From assembly GCA_963730685.1 (NCBI GenBank), contig CAVSSP010000004.1, forward strand, positions 1,302,001-1,366,000: a stretch of DNA of 64,000 nucleotides, given 5' to 3'. The DNA comes from Bog-756 sp963730685. GTDB lineage: Bacteria > Actinomycetota > Acidimicrobiia > Acidimicrobiales > RAAP-2. Positions 55,275-63,093 of the stretch are shown piece by piece; position 1 is the first letter of the stretch; each line of letters starts with the position of its first letter. Both the position numbers and the translations under genes were made by a program. The notes under the pieces are model-generated. The model did no database searches. It worked only from the letters and a program-made list of their open reading frames with translations, and was not told the DNA's origin.

Positions 55275-57842
55275 TTGCGCGTTCCGCTTTCGTGGCTTCG
55301 AGACTTCGCCCCGTTCGTCGGGACCCCCACCGAGATGGCGTCGATGCTGGACGACCTCGGTCTCGTCGTCGAGGGCATCGACCAGGTGGGCGAGGGACTG
55401 GCCGACGTGGTCCTGGCCCGGGTAGAGGAGATCACCTCCATCGCCGGAGCCGACAAGATCCGCCGTGTGGTGGTGGAGGCCGGGGCCGGTCCTGTCGAGG
55501 TGGTGTGCGGGGCCTGGAACTTCGGAGTCGGTGACCTGGTGGCCCTGGCGCCGGTGGGCGCGGTGCTGCCCGGGGGGTTCGCCATCAAACGGCGGAAGAT
55601 GAAGGGCGTCCCCTCCAACGGGATGCTGTGCTCCGGGAGCGAGCTCAATCTGTCCGACGACCACGACGGCATCCTTCGGCTGAACGATGTGGACGGCGCC
55701 GCCGTCGGGCAGCCGCTGACCGAAGCACTCGGCATCGAAGCCGACGTGGTGTTCGACATCGCCGTGGAGGCCAACCGGCCCGACGCCTGGAGCATCGCCG
55801 GGGTGGCCCGGGACCTGGCCGCCCGCCAGGGGATCCCGTTCGTCATCCCCGAGATCGTGCCGCCGGCGGCGGCCGATATGGCCGGGGCGAGGACCGACGG
55901 ACCTGAGGCCGGCCCCCCGGTCGAGACACTGGCGTCGGTCCGCGTGGACGATCTCGAGCTGTGCCCCCGGTTCACGGCCAGGGTGATCACCGGCATCGCC
56001 GTAGCCCCCTCGCCCGGATGGCTGGCCCGACGCCTGACCTTGGCCGGCATGCGCCCCATCAACAACGTGGTCGACGCCTCGAACTACGTCATGCTCGAGC
56101 TCGGTCAGCCCACCCACCCCTACGATCTCGACCGGTTGGCCGGACACGGCCTGGTGGTCCGTCGGGCCAGGCCCGGCGAGACCATGACCACCCTCGACGG
56201 CGTGGTGCGAATCCTCGGGACGCCCGGCCCGGGACTGGGCGACACCGGTCAGGACTGCCTGATCTGCGACGCCGAGGGGGCGCCGGTGGGCATCGGTGGC
56301 GTGATGGGCGGAGCGTCATCGGAGATCGATGCCTCGTCCACGCGGGTCCTGCTCGAGGCGGCGTACTTCATCCCCATGGCCATCGCCCGCACCTCCAAGC
56401 GCCTGTCACTGCGGACCGAGGCGTCGGCCCGGTTCGAACGCGGCTGCGACCCTGACGGGATCGACCTCGCCGCGTCGAGGTTCAGCCAGCTCCTGGCCCT
56501 CACCGCCGGTCCGACCATGACCGAGGCGACCGGTGCCATCGACGTTCGGGGTGAGGTCCCTGCGCCGATCGTCGTGCCGGTACGGGTGCCGAAGGTCAAC
56601 GCGCTGCTCGGTACGGACTTCACGGCGGGCCAGATCATCGAGCTGCTCTCCCCGCTCGGGATGCAGGTGAGCATGCCGACGGACGGGAGTGGTGGGGACG
56701 TCGGACCGCTGGAGGTCACCGTGCCCACATTTCGTCCGGACGTCCGGCCGGCTCCGATGGGCGAGGCCGACATCGCCGAGGAGGTGGCCCGGACCTACGG
56801 GTACGCCCGGATCGCCCGGAGCACGCCATCGTGGCCCCAGCCGGGTCGGCTGACGCCCTATCAGCGGGACCGGAGGCTCCTGAAGGACGTGCTGTGCGGG
56901 CTGGGGGCCAGCGAGGCCTGGACGGAGACCTTCGTCAGCGAGTCCGATCAGGTCCGCTCCGGCGAGGAGCCCCCCTACGTGGAGGTGACCAACCCGCTGG
57001 TCGAGTCCGAGCGGTTCCTGCGGGCATCGATGATGCCGGGCCTGGTCCGGGCGGTCGTCAGCAATACCGAGCGGCGCCAGGGCGCGGTGCGACTGTTCGA
57101 GGTGGGCTCGGTCTTCCATCACCCCGGCAGTTCCGGTGCCGGGGTGGATGGTGACGAGCCGGCCAGCTCGCCGGAACGTCTCAGTGCCGTCTTTGCCGGA
57201 GACGGTGATGATGCCTGGACCATGGTGGCGGCGTGCCGCACCATTGCCGAGGCCCTGGGTCTGGCCGACTGGGCGCTGGATGACCTGGCGTTGGCAGGCC
57301 CGGTGGGCCGAGTCGCCCACGGGTTCCGCTCGGCTTCGGTGTGCAGCGTCGAGACCCCCGGCCAGGGCCGGAACGGGACCGAGGAGCGCCCGACACCCGT
57401 GGGGGTGATCGGCGAGCTGAACCCCTCCGTCGTCGGCCAGTTCGGCCTGCTCGGGCCGGATGGGCGGCCACGTCGGATCGGCTGGCTCGACCTCGACATC
57501 GTGACGCTGTTGGATCGCAGCCGGGTCCCGCGGCGCTCCGAGGAGGCCCGACCCATCAGCCGGTTCCCCTCGTCCGACTTCGACCTGGCCTTCGTCGTCC
57601 CCGACGCGGTCCGGGCCGGGTCCGTCGAGCGCTGCCTGCGCAGTGCGGGCGGGGCACTGCTGGAGTCCATCGAACTGTTCGACGTCTACCGGGGGCCCTC
57701 GGTCCCCGACGGGTCACGGAGCCTGGCCTTCCGGTTGCGCTTCTGCGCCATGGACCACACCCTGACCGACCAGGAGATCGGTGCGCTCCGAGGGGCGTGC
57801 ATCGACGCGGTGGGACAGCGCTACTCGGCCACCCTCCGGTGA
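55275..57842 (+). CDS. pheT: Phenylalanyl-tRNA synthetase beta chain
   Basis: Non-catalytic but editing subunit of PheRS, 855 residues. In order: a tRNA-binding OB domain (about 40-150; KMKGVPSNGMLCSGSELNL), B3/B4 editing domain (NRPDAWSIAGVARDLAAR through RFERGCDPDG), B5 domain (PIVVPVRVPKVNALLGTDF), a catalytic-like domain (ASEAWTETFVS, VTNPLVESERFLRASMMPGLV) and a C-terminal FDX-ACB domain (ISRFPSSDFDLAFVV). The TTG start at 55275 begins RVPLSWLRDF, as in the family, 9 nt after GAGAGGA. Length is normal. Confidence 0.95.
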   Translation: MRVPLSWLRDFAPFVGTPTEMASMLDDLGLVVEGIDQVGEGLADVVLARVEEITSIAGADKIRRVVVEAGAGPVEVVCGAWNFGVGDLVALAPVGAVLPGGFAIKRRKMKGVPSNGMLCSGSELNLSDDHDGILRLNDVDGAAVGQPLTEALGIEADVVFDIAVEANRPDAWSIAGVARDLAARQGIPFVIPEIVPPAAADMAGARTDGPEAGPPVETLASVRVDDLELCPRFTARVITGIAVAPSPGWLARRLTLAGMRPINNVVDASNYVMLELGQPTHPYDLDRLAGHGLVVRRARPGETMTTLDGVVRILGTPGPGLGDTGQDCLICDAEGAPVGIGGVMGGASSEIDASSTRVLLEAAYFIPMAIARTSKRLSLRTEASARFERGCDPDGIDLAASRFSQLLALTAGPTMTEATGAIDVRGEVPAPIVVPVRVPKVNALLGTDFTAGQIIELLSPLGMQVSMPTDGSGGDVGPLEVTVPTFRPDVRPAPMGEADIAEEVARTYGYARIARSTPSWPQPGRLTPYQRDRRLLKDVLCGLGASEAWTETFVSESDQVRSGEEPPYVEVTNPLVESERFLRASMMPGLVRAVVSNTERRQGAVRLFEVGSVFHHPGSSGAGVDGDEPASSPERLSAVFAGDGDDAWTMVAACRTIAEALGLADWALDDLALAGPVGRVAHGFRSASVCSVETPGQGRNGTEERPTPVGVIGELNPSVVGQFGLLGPDGRPRRIGWLDLDIVTLLDRSRVPRRSEEARPISRFPSSDFDLAFVVPDAVRAGSVERCLRSAGGALLESIELFDVYRGPSVPDGSRSLAFRLRFCAMDHTLTDQEIGALRGACIDAVGQRYSATLR

Positions 57843-57972
57843 GTTCGTGGGCTGTATCCGATCCGAACGATCGGAGCTCGGACGCCGGCGCTCGGATCTG
57901 CCCAATTCACCCGATACCGCGGGGGAGGGGCACCCAGCGACCCGGCCATCCATCGTCGACTAGAACTGGGGC

Positions 57973-58341
57973 ATGGCTCCCATCGCCCGCCTGGCCGCGG
58001 TGTCCCTCGACTGCTCCGACGCATCGGCTCTCGCTGAGTTCTATCGAAGGCTTCTGAATCTGGAGACGTTGTTCGAGTCGGACGGATTCATCGCACTGCA
58101 GGGTGCCGGAATCCTGATGACGATGCAGCAGGTGGACGACCATCTGGTGCCGAGCTGGCCGGATACAACCGTGCCGAAGCAGATTCACCTGGAGCTTGCC
58201 GTCGATGACTTGGACGACGCTGAGGCTGCCGCGCTGGCGATCGGTGCGCGGAAGGCCGATCGCCAGCCTTCTCCCGAGACATGGCGGGTTCTGATCGATC
58301 CGGCCGGCCATCCGTTCTGCGTGACCACCCTCATCCCCTGA
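57973..58341 (+). CDS. VOC (glyoxalase-like) family protein
   Basis: A 122-residue single-domain vicinal-oxygen-chelate protein. ARLAAVSLDCSDASALAEFYRRLL opens it in the usual way, followed by IHLELAVDDLDDAEAAAL and the C-terminal WRVLIDPAGHPFCVTT. This subgroup (glyoxalase-6-like) is widespread in actinobacteria and includes resistance and lyase enzymes, but most are uncharacterised. The 130 bp upstream contain TAGAACT close to the ATG, only a weak promoter match. Confidence 0.78.
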   Translation: MAPIARLAAVSLDCSDASALAEFYRRLLNLETLFESDGFIALQGAGILMTMQQVDDHLVPSWPDTTVPKQIHLELAVDDLDDAEAAALAIGARKADRQPSPETWRVLIDPAGHPFCVTTLIP

Positions 58342-58434
58342 GTCGTCATCGAAGAACGCAGAGGAGTGCGGCGGGAACAAGCCGGTGGCGACCGCATGGC
58401 CACGAAAGTGCCCCGGGGCCACAGCCGGTCGTGC

Positions 58435-58539
58435 TCAATCGTGCTTCCCGCACACCCAGCCGAGCCGCTCCCGCAGGGTCTGGGCCAACTCCACAAAGCT
58501 GATCGTCGTTCCGTCGGCCGATGCCGGCCACGACTTCAT
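58435..58539 (-). CDS. Possible small protein or gene remnant
   Basis: A 34-codon frame (MKSWPASADGTTISFVEL followed by AQTLRERLGWVCGKHD) on the minus strand in the 273-bp gap between the VOC and GntR genes. Its composition looks protein-like, but no ribosome site is visible and it could be the end of a lost gene. Function unknown. Confidence 0.2.
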   Translation of the reverse strand: MKSWPASADGTTISFVELAQTLRERLGWVCGKHD

Positions 58540-58575
58540 CAGCCAACAGGGGTCGTCCCAGCGCAGTGCGCGTGC

Positions 58576-58604
58576 TTGACAGATAAAAATAATGGATCTA
58601 TCGT
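58576..58604 (+). promoter_or_regulatory. Strong promoter of the GntR gene
   Basis: TTGACA (58576-58581, perfect -35) and TATCGT (58599-58604) are separated by exactly 17 bp. The spacer is strikingly AT-rich for this genome. The transcript start falls within a few bases of the ATG at 58615, so the mRNA is nearly or fully leaderless. This is the most consensus-like promoter in the window. Confidence 0.75.
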
Positions 58605-58612
58605 CACTAGTG
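58605..58612. promoter_or_regulatory. Palindrome CACTAGTG, possible GntR operator
   Basis: A perfect 8-bp palindrome lies directly after the -10 box and over the expected transcript start. Binding there would block the promoter. Autoregulation by the encoded GntR protein is inferred, not shown. Confidence 0.4.
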
Positions 58613-58614
58613 TC

Positions 58615-58965
58615 ATGTTCGACCCACGGATCGACCCGAGCGATGCGACTCCGCTTCATGAACAGGTGGCGGCGGAAATTCGACGAGCCATCAGCGATGG
58701 CGAGGCGAACCCCGGTGATCGACTTCCTGCCGCGAGGGACATGGCCGCCGTGCTCGGGGTGAACAACAACACCGTGCTGCGTGCATTTCGATCCCTCCGC
58801 GACGAGGGTCTCGTCGAATTTCGCAGGGGCCGGGGTGTGTCGGTGTGCGGTGGGGCAGCCAACCGGAATGCGGTGCTCGGGAGGGCTCGTGAACTGGTGG
58901 TGTTCGCCCGACGTCATGGGTATCGACCTGACGAACTCATTCAGATCATCCAACAGGTGTCCTAG
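58615..58965 (+). CDS. GntR-family regulator, short YtrA type
   Basis: A 116-residue transcription factor. The winged-helix domain is complete: LHEQVAAEIRRAISDGEANPGDRLPAARDMAAVLGVNNNTVLRAFRSLRDEGLVEFRRGRGVSV (about 14-78). The effector part is only a short helical tail (RARELVVFARRHGYRPDELIQII), which defines the YtrA subfamily. These usually control neighbouring membrane or ABC-transporter genes and themselves. The next gene, a membrane protein, begins 7 nt downstream. No ABC transporter is present. Confidence 0.88.
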   Translation: MFDPRIDPSDATPLHEQVAAEIRRAISDGEANPGDRLPAARDMAAVLGVNNNTVLRAFRSLRDEGLVEFRRGRGVSVCGGAANRNAVLGRARELVVFARRHGYRPDELIQIIQQVS

Positions 58966-58972
58966 GAGATCG

Positions 58973-59485
58973 GTGCCGACTCCTCCTGGGCGCCGATCCG
59001 AGCCCCGGCCCGACTCGGCGCCCCGAACGCTGATCGAGGCAGCTCGCCGACATGAGCACCGACGACGCCGATTCGCGACCGTCTCGGTGATGGCGCTCGT
59101 GGCGGTGATCGCCATCGCCGTTGGAATCCTCAACGTCGGAGACGGGCATTCGGTCCCCCGTTCCTCCGCCCCGCACCCGGTCGCCACTCCACTGGTTCCC
59201 GTCCCCCCACCTCCGACCGTTGCGCTGGCGAGCACCGATCGCAACCAAGCCGCGTTCGCGGCCGCGGCGGCCGCGGAAGAAGCGGCTGTGGCACAGGCTT
59301 CGGCCGACGCACAATCTGCTGCCGAGGCACAAGGATCGCAGCCGCCAGGTCAGCCTCGGCCGGGACCACAGGCAGCCACGGCAGAAACGGCAGCCACGGC
59401 AGCCACGGCAGAAACGGCAGCGACGGCAGCAGGTTCCGCGGCGGTACAGGCATCGGCGGGACCGATCGGTCGGTCGAAGCGCTGA
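58973..59485 (+). CDS. Single-pass membrane protein with an Ala-rich repeat tail
   Basis: A 170-residue protein. A basic N-terminus (ARRHEHRRRR) precedes one transmembrane helix (about 39-57, FATVSVMALVAVIAIAVGI). The outside part is Pro-rich, then Ala/Gln/Glu-rich, with a run of alternating ATAET and AATAAT from a 9-bp tandem repeat at 59372-59425. AGGAG lies 4 nt before the GTG. It is co-transcribed with the GntR gene and followed 29 nt later by a secreted repeat protein. I do not recognise a family; it could be a surface anchor or stalk. Confidence 0.6.
   Translation: MPTPPGRRSEPRPDSAPRTLIEAARRHEHRRRRFATVSVMALVAVIAIAVGILNVGDGHSVPRSSAPHPVATPLVPVPPPPTVALASTDRNQAAFAAAAAAEEAAVAQASADAQSAAEAQGSQPPGQPRPGPQAATAETAATAATAETAATAAGSAAVQASAGPIGRSKR
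59372..59425. repeat. 9-bp tandem repeat in the membrane protein gene
   Basis: Six units of GCAGCCACG/GCAGAAACG/GCAGCGACG encode Ala-Thr-Ala and Glu-Thr-Ala triplets in the extracytoplasmic tail. Confidence 0.75.
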
Positions 59486-59514
59486 ATCGCAAGCACCTGC
59501 AGAGAGGAATCGAC

Positions 59515-60723
59515 ATGAAGATCGGGATCGGTGCCAGGGTTCGCCTGCCCTTGTCGGCGGCAGCTGCATGTGCAGTGTTCATCGCCGCTGGACTCGTCGT
59601 GGCGACGCCGTCGTTCGCAGGTGCGGCAGTGCCGCCGACCCTCACGGTGAGTCCGACCTCGGGACCGGTCGGGGCCATCGTGACGATCGCATTCGGTCCG
59701 GCTGGGATTGGATGTGGAACGCCGGTGTTCGGGAGTTCGTCCGGCTCGTCCGGCGGCTCCGTGATCGTGCCGTATGTCGGCGTTGGCGGCAGTGCCACCG
59801 GGATCAGCGGGGTGCAAGCCTTTGTGATCCCGAGGACGCTGACGGGCAGTCCGACGGGAGCCGGTGCCCCGGTATCGCCGGGCCCCTATGAGTTCACCCT
59901 CACCTGCGACACCACCAACGGCCCCGGAACCGCTCAGGTGGTCTCCATCCCGTTTACCGTCACCGCCCCGCATCCGCAGCGGTTCATCGGTATCGAGCCG
60001 AACGCCAGTGGCGACGGCTACTGGCTTGCCCAGGCGGGAGGTGGGGTTCGCAACTTCGGGCAGGCGGTCGACGCCGGCAGCCTGCCGGACGAGGGGATCA
60101 CTCCCTCTGGGTCGATCGTCGGAATCGCCCCGACCCCGGACGGCAAAGGCTATTGGCTGGCGGGCGCCGATGGTGGCGTATTCAGCTTCGGGGCCGCCCG
60201 CTTCATCGGCTCGATCGGCGGGGAGACCCTCAACCAGCCGGTGGTCGGAATGGCGACGACGCCAGACGGCCAGGGCTACTGGTTGGTGACCTCGGACGGG
60301 GCGGTGTTCAGCTTCGGGGATGCCCACTTCTTCGGGTCGGTGGCGGACAGGGTGCTCAATCGGCCGGTGGTCGGAATGGCGACGACGCCAGACGGGAAGG
60401 GCTACTGGTTGGTGGCCTCGGACGGGGCGGTGTTCAGCTTCGGGGATGCCCATTTCTCCGGGTCGATGGGCGCCAAGGCGCTGAACCAGCCCATTGTGGG
60501 AATAGCCGGTGATCCGAGGACCGGCGGGTACTGGGAGGTGGGTGCCGACGGGGGCGTCTTTGCCTTCGGCGCACCCTTCTACGGTTCGACCGGGAACGTT
60601 CACCTGAACCAGCCCGTTGTCGCCATCGCCGCCACGGCGAGTGGACTCGGCTATCGGTTCGTCGCCGCCGACGGAGGGGTCTTCGATTTCGGCGACGGCC
60701 GATTCTTCGGCAGTGCGGCCTGA
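59515..60723 (+). CDS. Secreted protein with six GYWLV/FSFGDA repeats
   Basis: A 402-residue exported protein. The signal peptide (about 1-37) ends near PSFAGAA. Residues 38-150 form an Ig-like/IPT-type beta domain (LTVSPTSGPVGAIVTIAFGPAG). Residues 155-402 hold six modules of about 42 residues, each with a GYWLV..DG.VFSFGDAxFxGS pattern, the third and fourth nearly identical. Such modules are common in extracellular proteins of Acidimicrobiia and related actinobacteria and probably form a beta-propeller, though this is not established. GAGAGGA precedes the ATG by 6 nt. It lies just downstream of the membrane protein and GntR genes. Confidence 0.7.
   Translation: MKIGIGARVRLPLSAAAACAVFIAAGLVVATPSFAGAAVPPTLTVSPTSGPVGAIVTIAFGPAGIGCGTPVFGSSSGSSGGSVIVPYVGVGGSATGISGVQAFVIPRTLTGSPTGAGAPVSPGPYEFTLTCDTTNGPGTAQVVSIPFTVTAPHPQRFIGIEPNASGDGYWLAQAGGGVRNFGQAVDAGSLPDEGITPSGSIVGIAPTPDGKGYWLAGADGGVFSFGAARFIGSIGGETLNQPVVGMATTPDGQGYWLVTSDGAVFSFGDAHFFGSVADRVLNRPVVGMATTPDGKGYWLVASDGAVFSFGDAHFSGSMGAKALNQPIVGIAGDPRTGGYWEVGADGGVFAFGAPFYGSTGNVHLNQPVVAIAATASGLGYRFVAADGGVFDFGDGRFFGSAA
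60244..60495. repeat. 126-bp tandem duplication within the repeat protein gene
   Basis: The segments starting GTCGGAATGGCG at 60244 and at 60370 are nearly identical for most of 126 bp (42 codons). They encode repeat modules three and four. The other modules are diverged at DNA level. Confidence 0.75.
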
Positions 60724-60813
60724 GCGTGAGTCGCATCGTGCCGACCCGGTCCACGCGCCCACGGTGCCTGGTGGCGCCAGCCGGCCGCCGTCACCGAGCG
60801 GGCGTGCGCCCGA

Positions 60814-62226
60814 TCACGAGTCGAACCCCATTCCCATCCGATCCAGGGTCCGCAACCACAGATTGCGCCGTCCGGCGTGCGCGTCGGCCCGTGCCATCGA
60901 CCACCGGGTGAGCTGGATTCCGGCATAGCGGAAGGGCTCGGGGGGAAAGGGCACCGGCTTGGTGGTGACGAGCCCCAACCGGGTCCGTTCCGTGTCCCGG
61001 CCGGCGAGGAGGTCGATCATCACCTGGGCGCCGAAGCGGGAAGCCCCGACACCGAGCCCGGTGTATCCGGCCACCGAAGCCACCCTGTCGTGATGGGAGA
61101 GATCGAAGAAGGCACAGAAGCGGGAGCAGGTGTCGATGGCTCCGGCCCAGGCGTGAGTGAACCGGACGTCCTCCAGCTGCGGGAACGTCTCGGCGAAGAG
61201 GGAGGCGAGCCGCAGAAAGGTAACGGAGCGCTGCTCGAGTGACGGGCGGATGCCGTTTCCGAAGTGGTAGACGGCGTCGTAGCCGCCGAAGAGGATGCGG
61301 TTGTCGGCGCTCAGCCGGTAGTAGAGGAACTGGTTCCCGCTGCCACCGACGCCCTGACGGCGGCTCCAGCCGATCTCGTCGAGCTGCGATCGACTGAGTG
61401 GTTCGCTCATCAAGACATAGTCGTAGACCGGGACGATGTAGCGACGGAGCCGCCGGACCGGGGAGGGACTGGCGTTGGTCCCGACCGCGACGCGGTCGCA
61501 GCGGAGCTCGCCGTGGCCGACCCGCAGCGTGATCGAACCGGGCCGGCCCGCACCCGGTGCCTCCTCGTCCAGGCGGTCCACGGGGGTGTGCTCGTAGATC
61601 CGGACGCCCATCGCCAGGCAGGACCGCCGGAGGCCCCAGGCCAGGCGGGCCGGATTCACCAGTGCGCACCCCCGGCGATCCCACAGACCGGCCAGGTAGG
61701 TGGGGGAGTCGACCTCGGCCCGGACGGCATCGCCGTCGAGATAGGTGGGCGCGTCCCCATAGCGGGCCGCCTGCTGGGCCGCGGCCCGCAGGGCCACCAC
61801 CTGGTACGGCTCCGTGGCCACGGTGAGATCGCCGGTCCGCTCGAAGGCGCACTCGATGCCCTGGGCCTCGATCGTCGCCTCGATGCCGGCCAGGTTCTGG
61901 TGGCCCATCCGCTCGAGGACCTCGATCTCGGTGGGGAACCGCTCGATGCCGTTGGCCAGGCCGTGGGTCAGGCTGGAGGCGCAGAACCCGCCGTTCCGCC
62001 CCGAGGCCGCCCACCCGCAACGCTCGGCCTCCACCACCACGACGTCCCGAGTTGGGTCCTCGGTCTTGGCCAGCAATGCTGCCCACAGGCCGGTGAACCC
62101 GCCCCCGACGACGGCCAGATCGGCCCGGTGCCGGCCGACAAGTGGCGGTGCGGGATCGGGTGCCGTCGGATCGTCGAGCCAGAAGGAGACCGGTTCGGCG
62201 TCGACGATGGCATCGGACCTGTCCAC
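60814..62226 (-). CDS. FAD-dependent oxidoreductase (DAO family)
   Basis: A 470-residue flavoprotein of the D-amino-acid oxidase/glycine oxidase fold. ADLAVVGGGFTGLWAALLAK near 35-54 is the dinucleotide-binding motif. It is followed by GWAASGRNGGF, typical of PuuB-like and related amine oxidases, and by a C-terminal AWAGAIDTCSRF and VAGYTGLGVGASRFGAQVM for FAD. The likely substrate is an amine or amino acid, which cannot be told from sequence. The GTG start has TAGGGT 7 nt upstream. A small hypothetical gene lies 98 bp upstream on the same strand. Confidence 0.85.
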   Translation of the reverse strand: MDRSDAIVDAEPVSFWLDDPTAPDPAPPLVGRHRADLAVVGGGFTGLWAALLAKTEDPTRDVVVVEAERCGWAASGRNGGFCASSLTHGLANGIERFPTEIEVLERMGHQNLAGIEATIEAQGIECAFERTGDLTVATEPYQVVALRAAAQQAARYGDAPTYLDGDAVRAEVDSPTYLAGLWDRRGCALVNPARLAWGLRRSCLAMGVRIYEHTPVDRLDEEAPGAGRPGSITLRVGHGELRCDRVAVGTNASPSPVRRLRRYIVPVYDYVLMSEPLSRSQLDEIGWSRRQGVGGSGNQFLYYRLSADNRILFGGYDAVYHFGNGIRPSLEQRSVTFLRLASLFAETFPQLEDVRFTHAWAGAIDTCSRFCAFFDLSHHDRVASVAGYTGLGVGASRFGAQVMIDLLAGRDTERTRLGLVTTKPVPFPPEPFRYAGIQLTRWSMARADAHAGRRNLWLRTLDRMGMGFDS

Positions 62227-62233
62227 CGCGCCG

Positions 62234-62239
62234 ACCCTA
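62234..62239 (-). promoter_or_regulatory. Putative leaderless -10 box TAGGGT for the FAD oxidoreductase
   Basis: On the minus strand TAGGGT is followed by 7 nt and the GTG at 62226, without Shine-Dalgarno. Confidence 0.45.
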
Positions 62240-62324
62240 CCCGTGCCCTTGGTCCACCGCCGGTACCGGTCGCGTCCGTGGGGTCGGTCCGGACCGGGGC
62301 ATCAGGCCATCGGACGGGACGCCC

Positions 62325-62726
62325 CTATCCTGCGCTCTCCCACCGGGCATCGGGAAGGTCGAGCTCGCCGGCCAGGACCCGTGAGCGTGGACCGAGATAG
62401 GGAGCCAGTAGCCGACGGTACTCGGGAGAGAAGCTGTCGAAGAAGGCGAAGGCCACCAGCTCGCATCCGATCCGGTCACCGGCAATCGAGTCGAGGTGGG
62501 CTTCGACGGCGGCGAGGGCGCGCTGGAGCGGTGGCCGCTCGACCTCGATGGCCGCCACGCGCGACGAGACGTACTCGGCCAGCTCCATCAGGACGACAGG
62601 CTCGCCCGGGTCGTCGTCGCACGCATCGATCAGCGTGCGGTAGGAGGGAAGGAACTCGGGGACACCCCGTAGGAGGGATGCGACGAGGATGGTGGGCCCT
62701 TCGGGATGGGAATTGTCGACGGACAT
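62325..62726 (-). CDS. Hypothetical helical protein
   Basis: A 133-residue acidic, helix-rich soluble protein. It has LRGVPEFLPSYRTLIDAC near 19-36, then LMELAEYVSSRVAAIEVER and a C-terminal LVAFAFFDSFSPEYRRLLAPYLGP. I do not recognise it with confidence. The pattern recalls small immunity- or DUF7674-like helical proteins, but that is a guess. GGAGGA lies 5 nt before the ATG. Confidence 0.55.
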   Translation of the reverse strand: MSVDNSHPEGPTILVASLLRGVPEFLPSYRTLIDACDDDPGEPVVLMELAEYVSSRVAAIEVERPPLQRALAAVEAHLDSIAGDRIGCELVAFAFFDSFSPEYRRLLAPYLGPRSRVLAGELDLPDARWESAG

Positions 62727-63093
62727 GGTGATCCTCCGCGTCGGAGACAGGGTGGCCGGTCGGACCGCCGGTTCCCGTGCGATCGGCGAGACGGGGATGA
62801 ACCGCAGGCGTCGGGCCTCACGCTACCGATCGCGTCCCGCGGCGGTCAATGGCCGCCCGTGCCTCGGTCGGCCGGATGAGCGCGGGCACCAGTGGAAGAC
62901 CCTCCACCGTCTCCTCTGCACCTCCGATACCGGCGCGTGGTGAGGGCCCGGTGGGCAGCGCCGTCGGTCACGAGATCACTGCTGGGCGCGCACCCGAACT
63001 GACGGCGCCCACGGCGGGGTTCCGGACGGAAAACCTGTTGACTGGCGCGTCCAGAAGTAGTAGCCACAGGGGGACGAAAAAGGAAGGTGGGCC
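62727..63093. other. 367-bp non-coding region between divergent genes
   Basis: I see no gene here. It must hold the promoters of the minus-strand hypothetical gene and the plus-strand beta-helix gene. A weak plus-strand pair is TTGACT (63038-63043) and TAGCCA (63061-63066) with 17-bp spacing. A possible minus-strand -10 TAGCGT is at 62820-62825. Confidence 0.5.

Noticed and set aside
58342..58614. tRNA or small RNA gene in the VOC-GntR gap
   Set aside because: No cloverleaf or TTCGAAT-type T-loop is found, and no terminator-like hairpin with a T tract.
60791..62086. 431-residue minus-strand frame overlapping the FAD oxidoreductase
   Set aside because: It is Arg/Gly-rich shadow coding without motifs, while the neighbouring frame has clear FAD-binding signatures.
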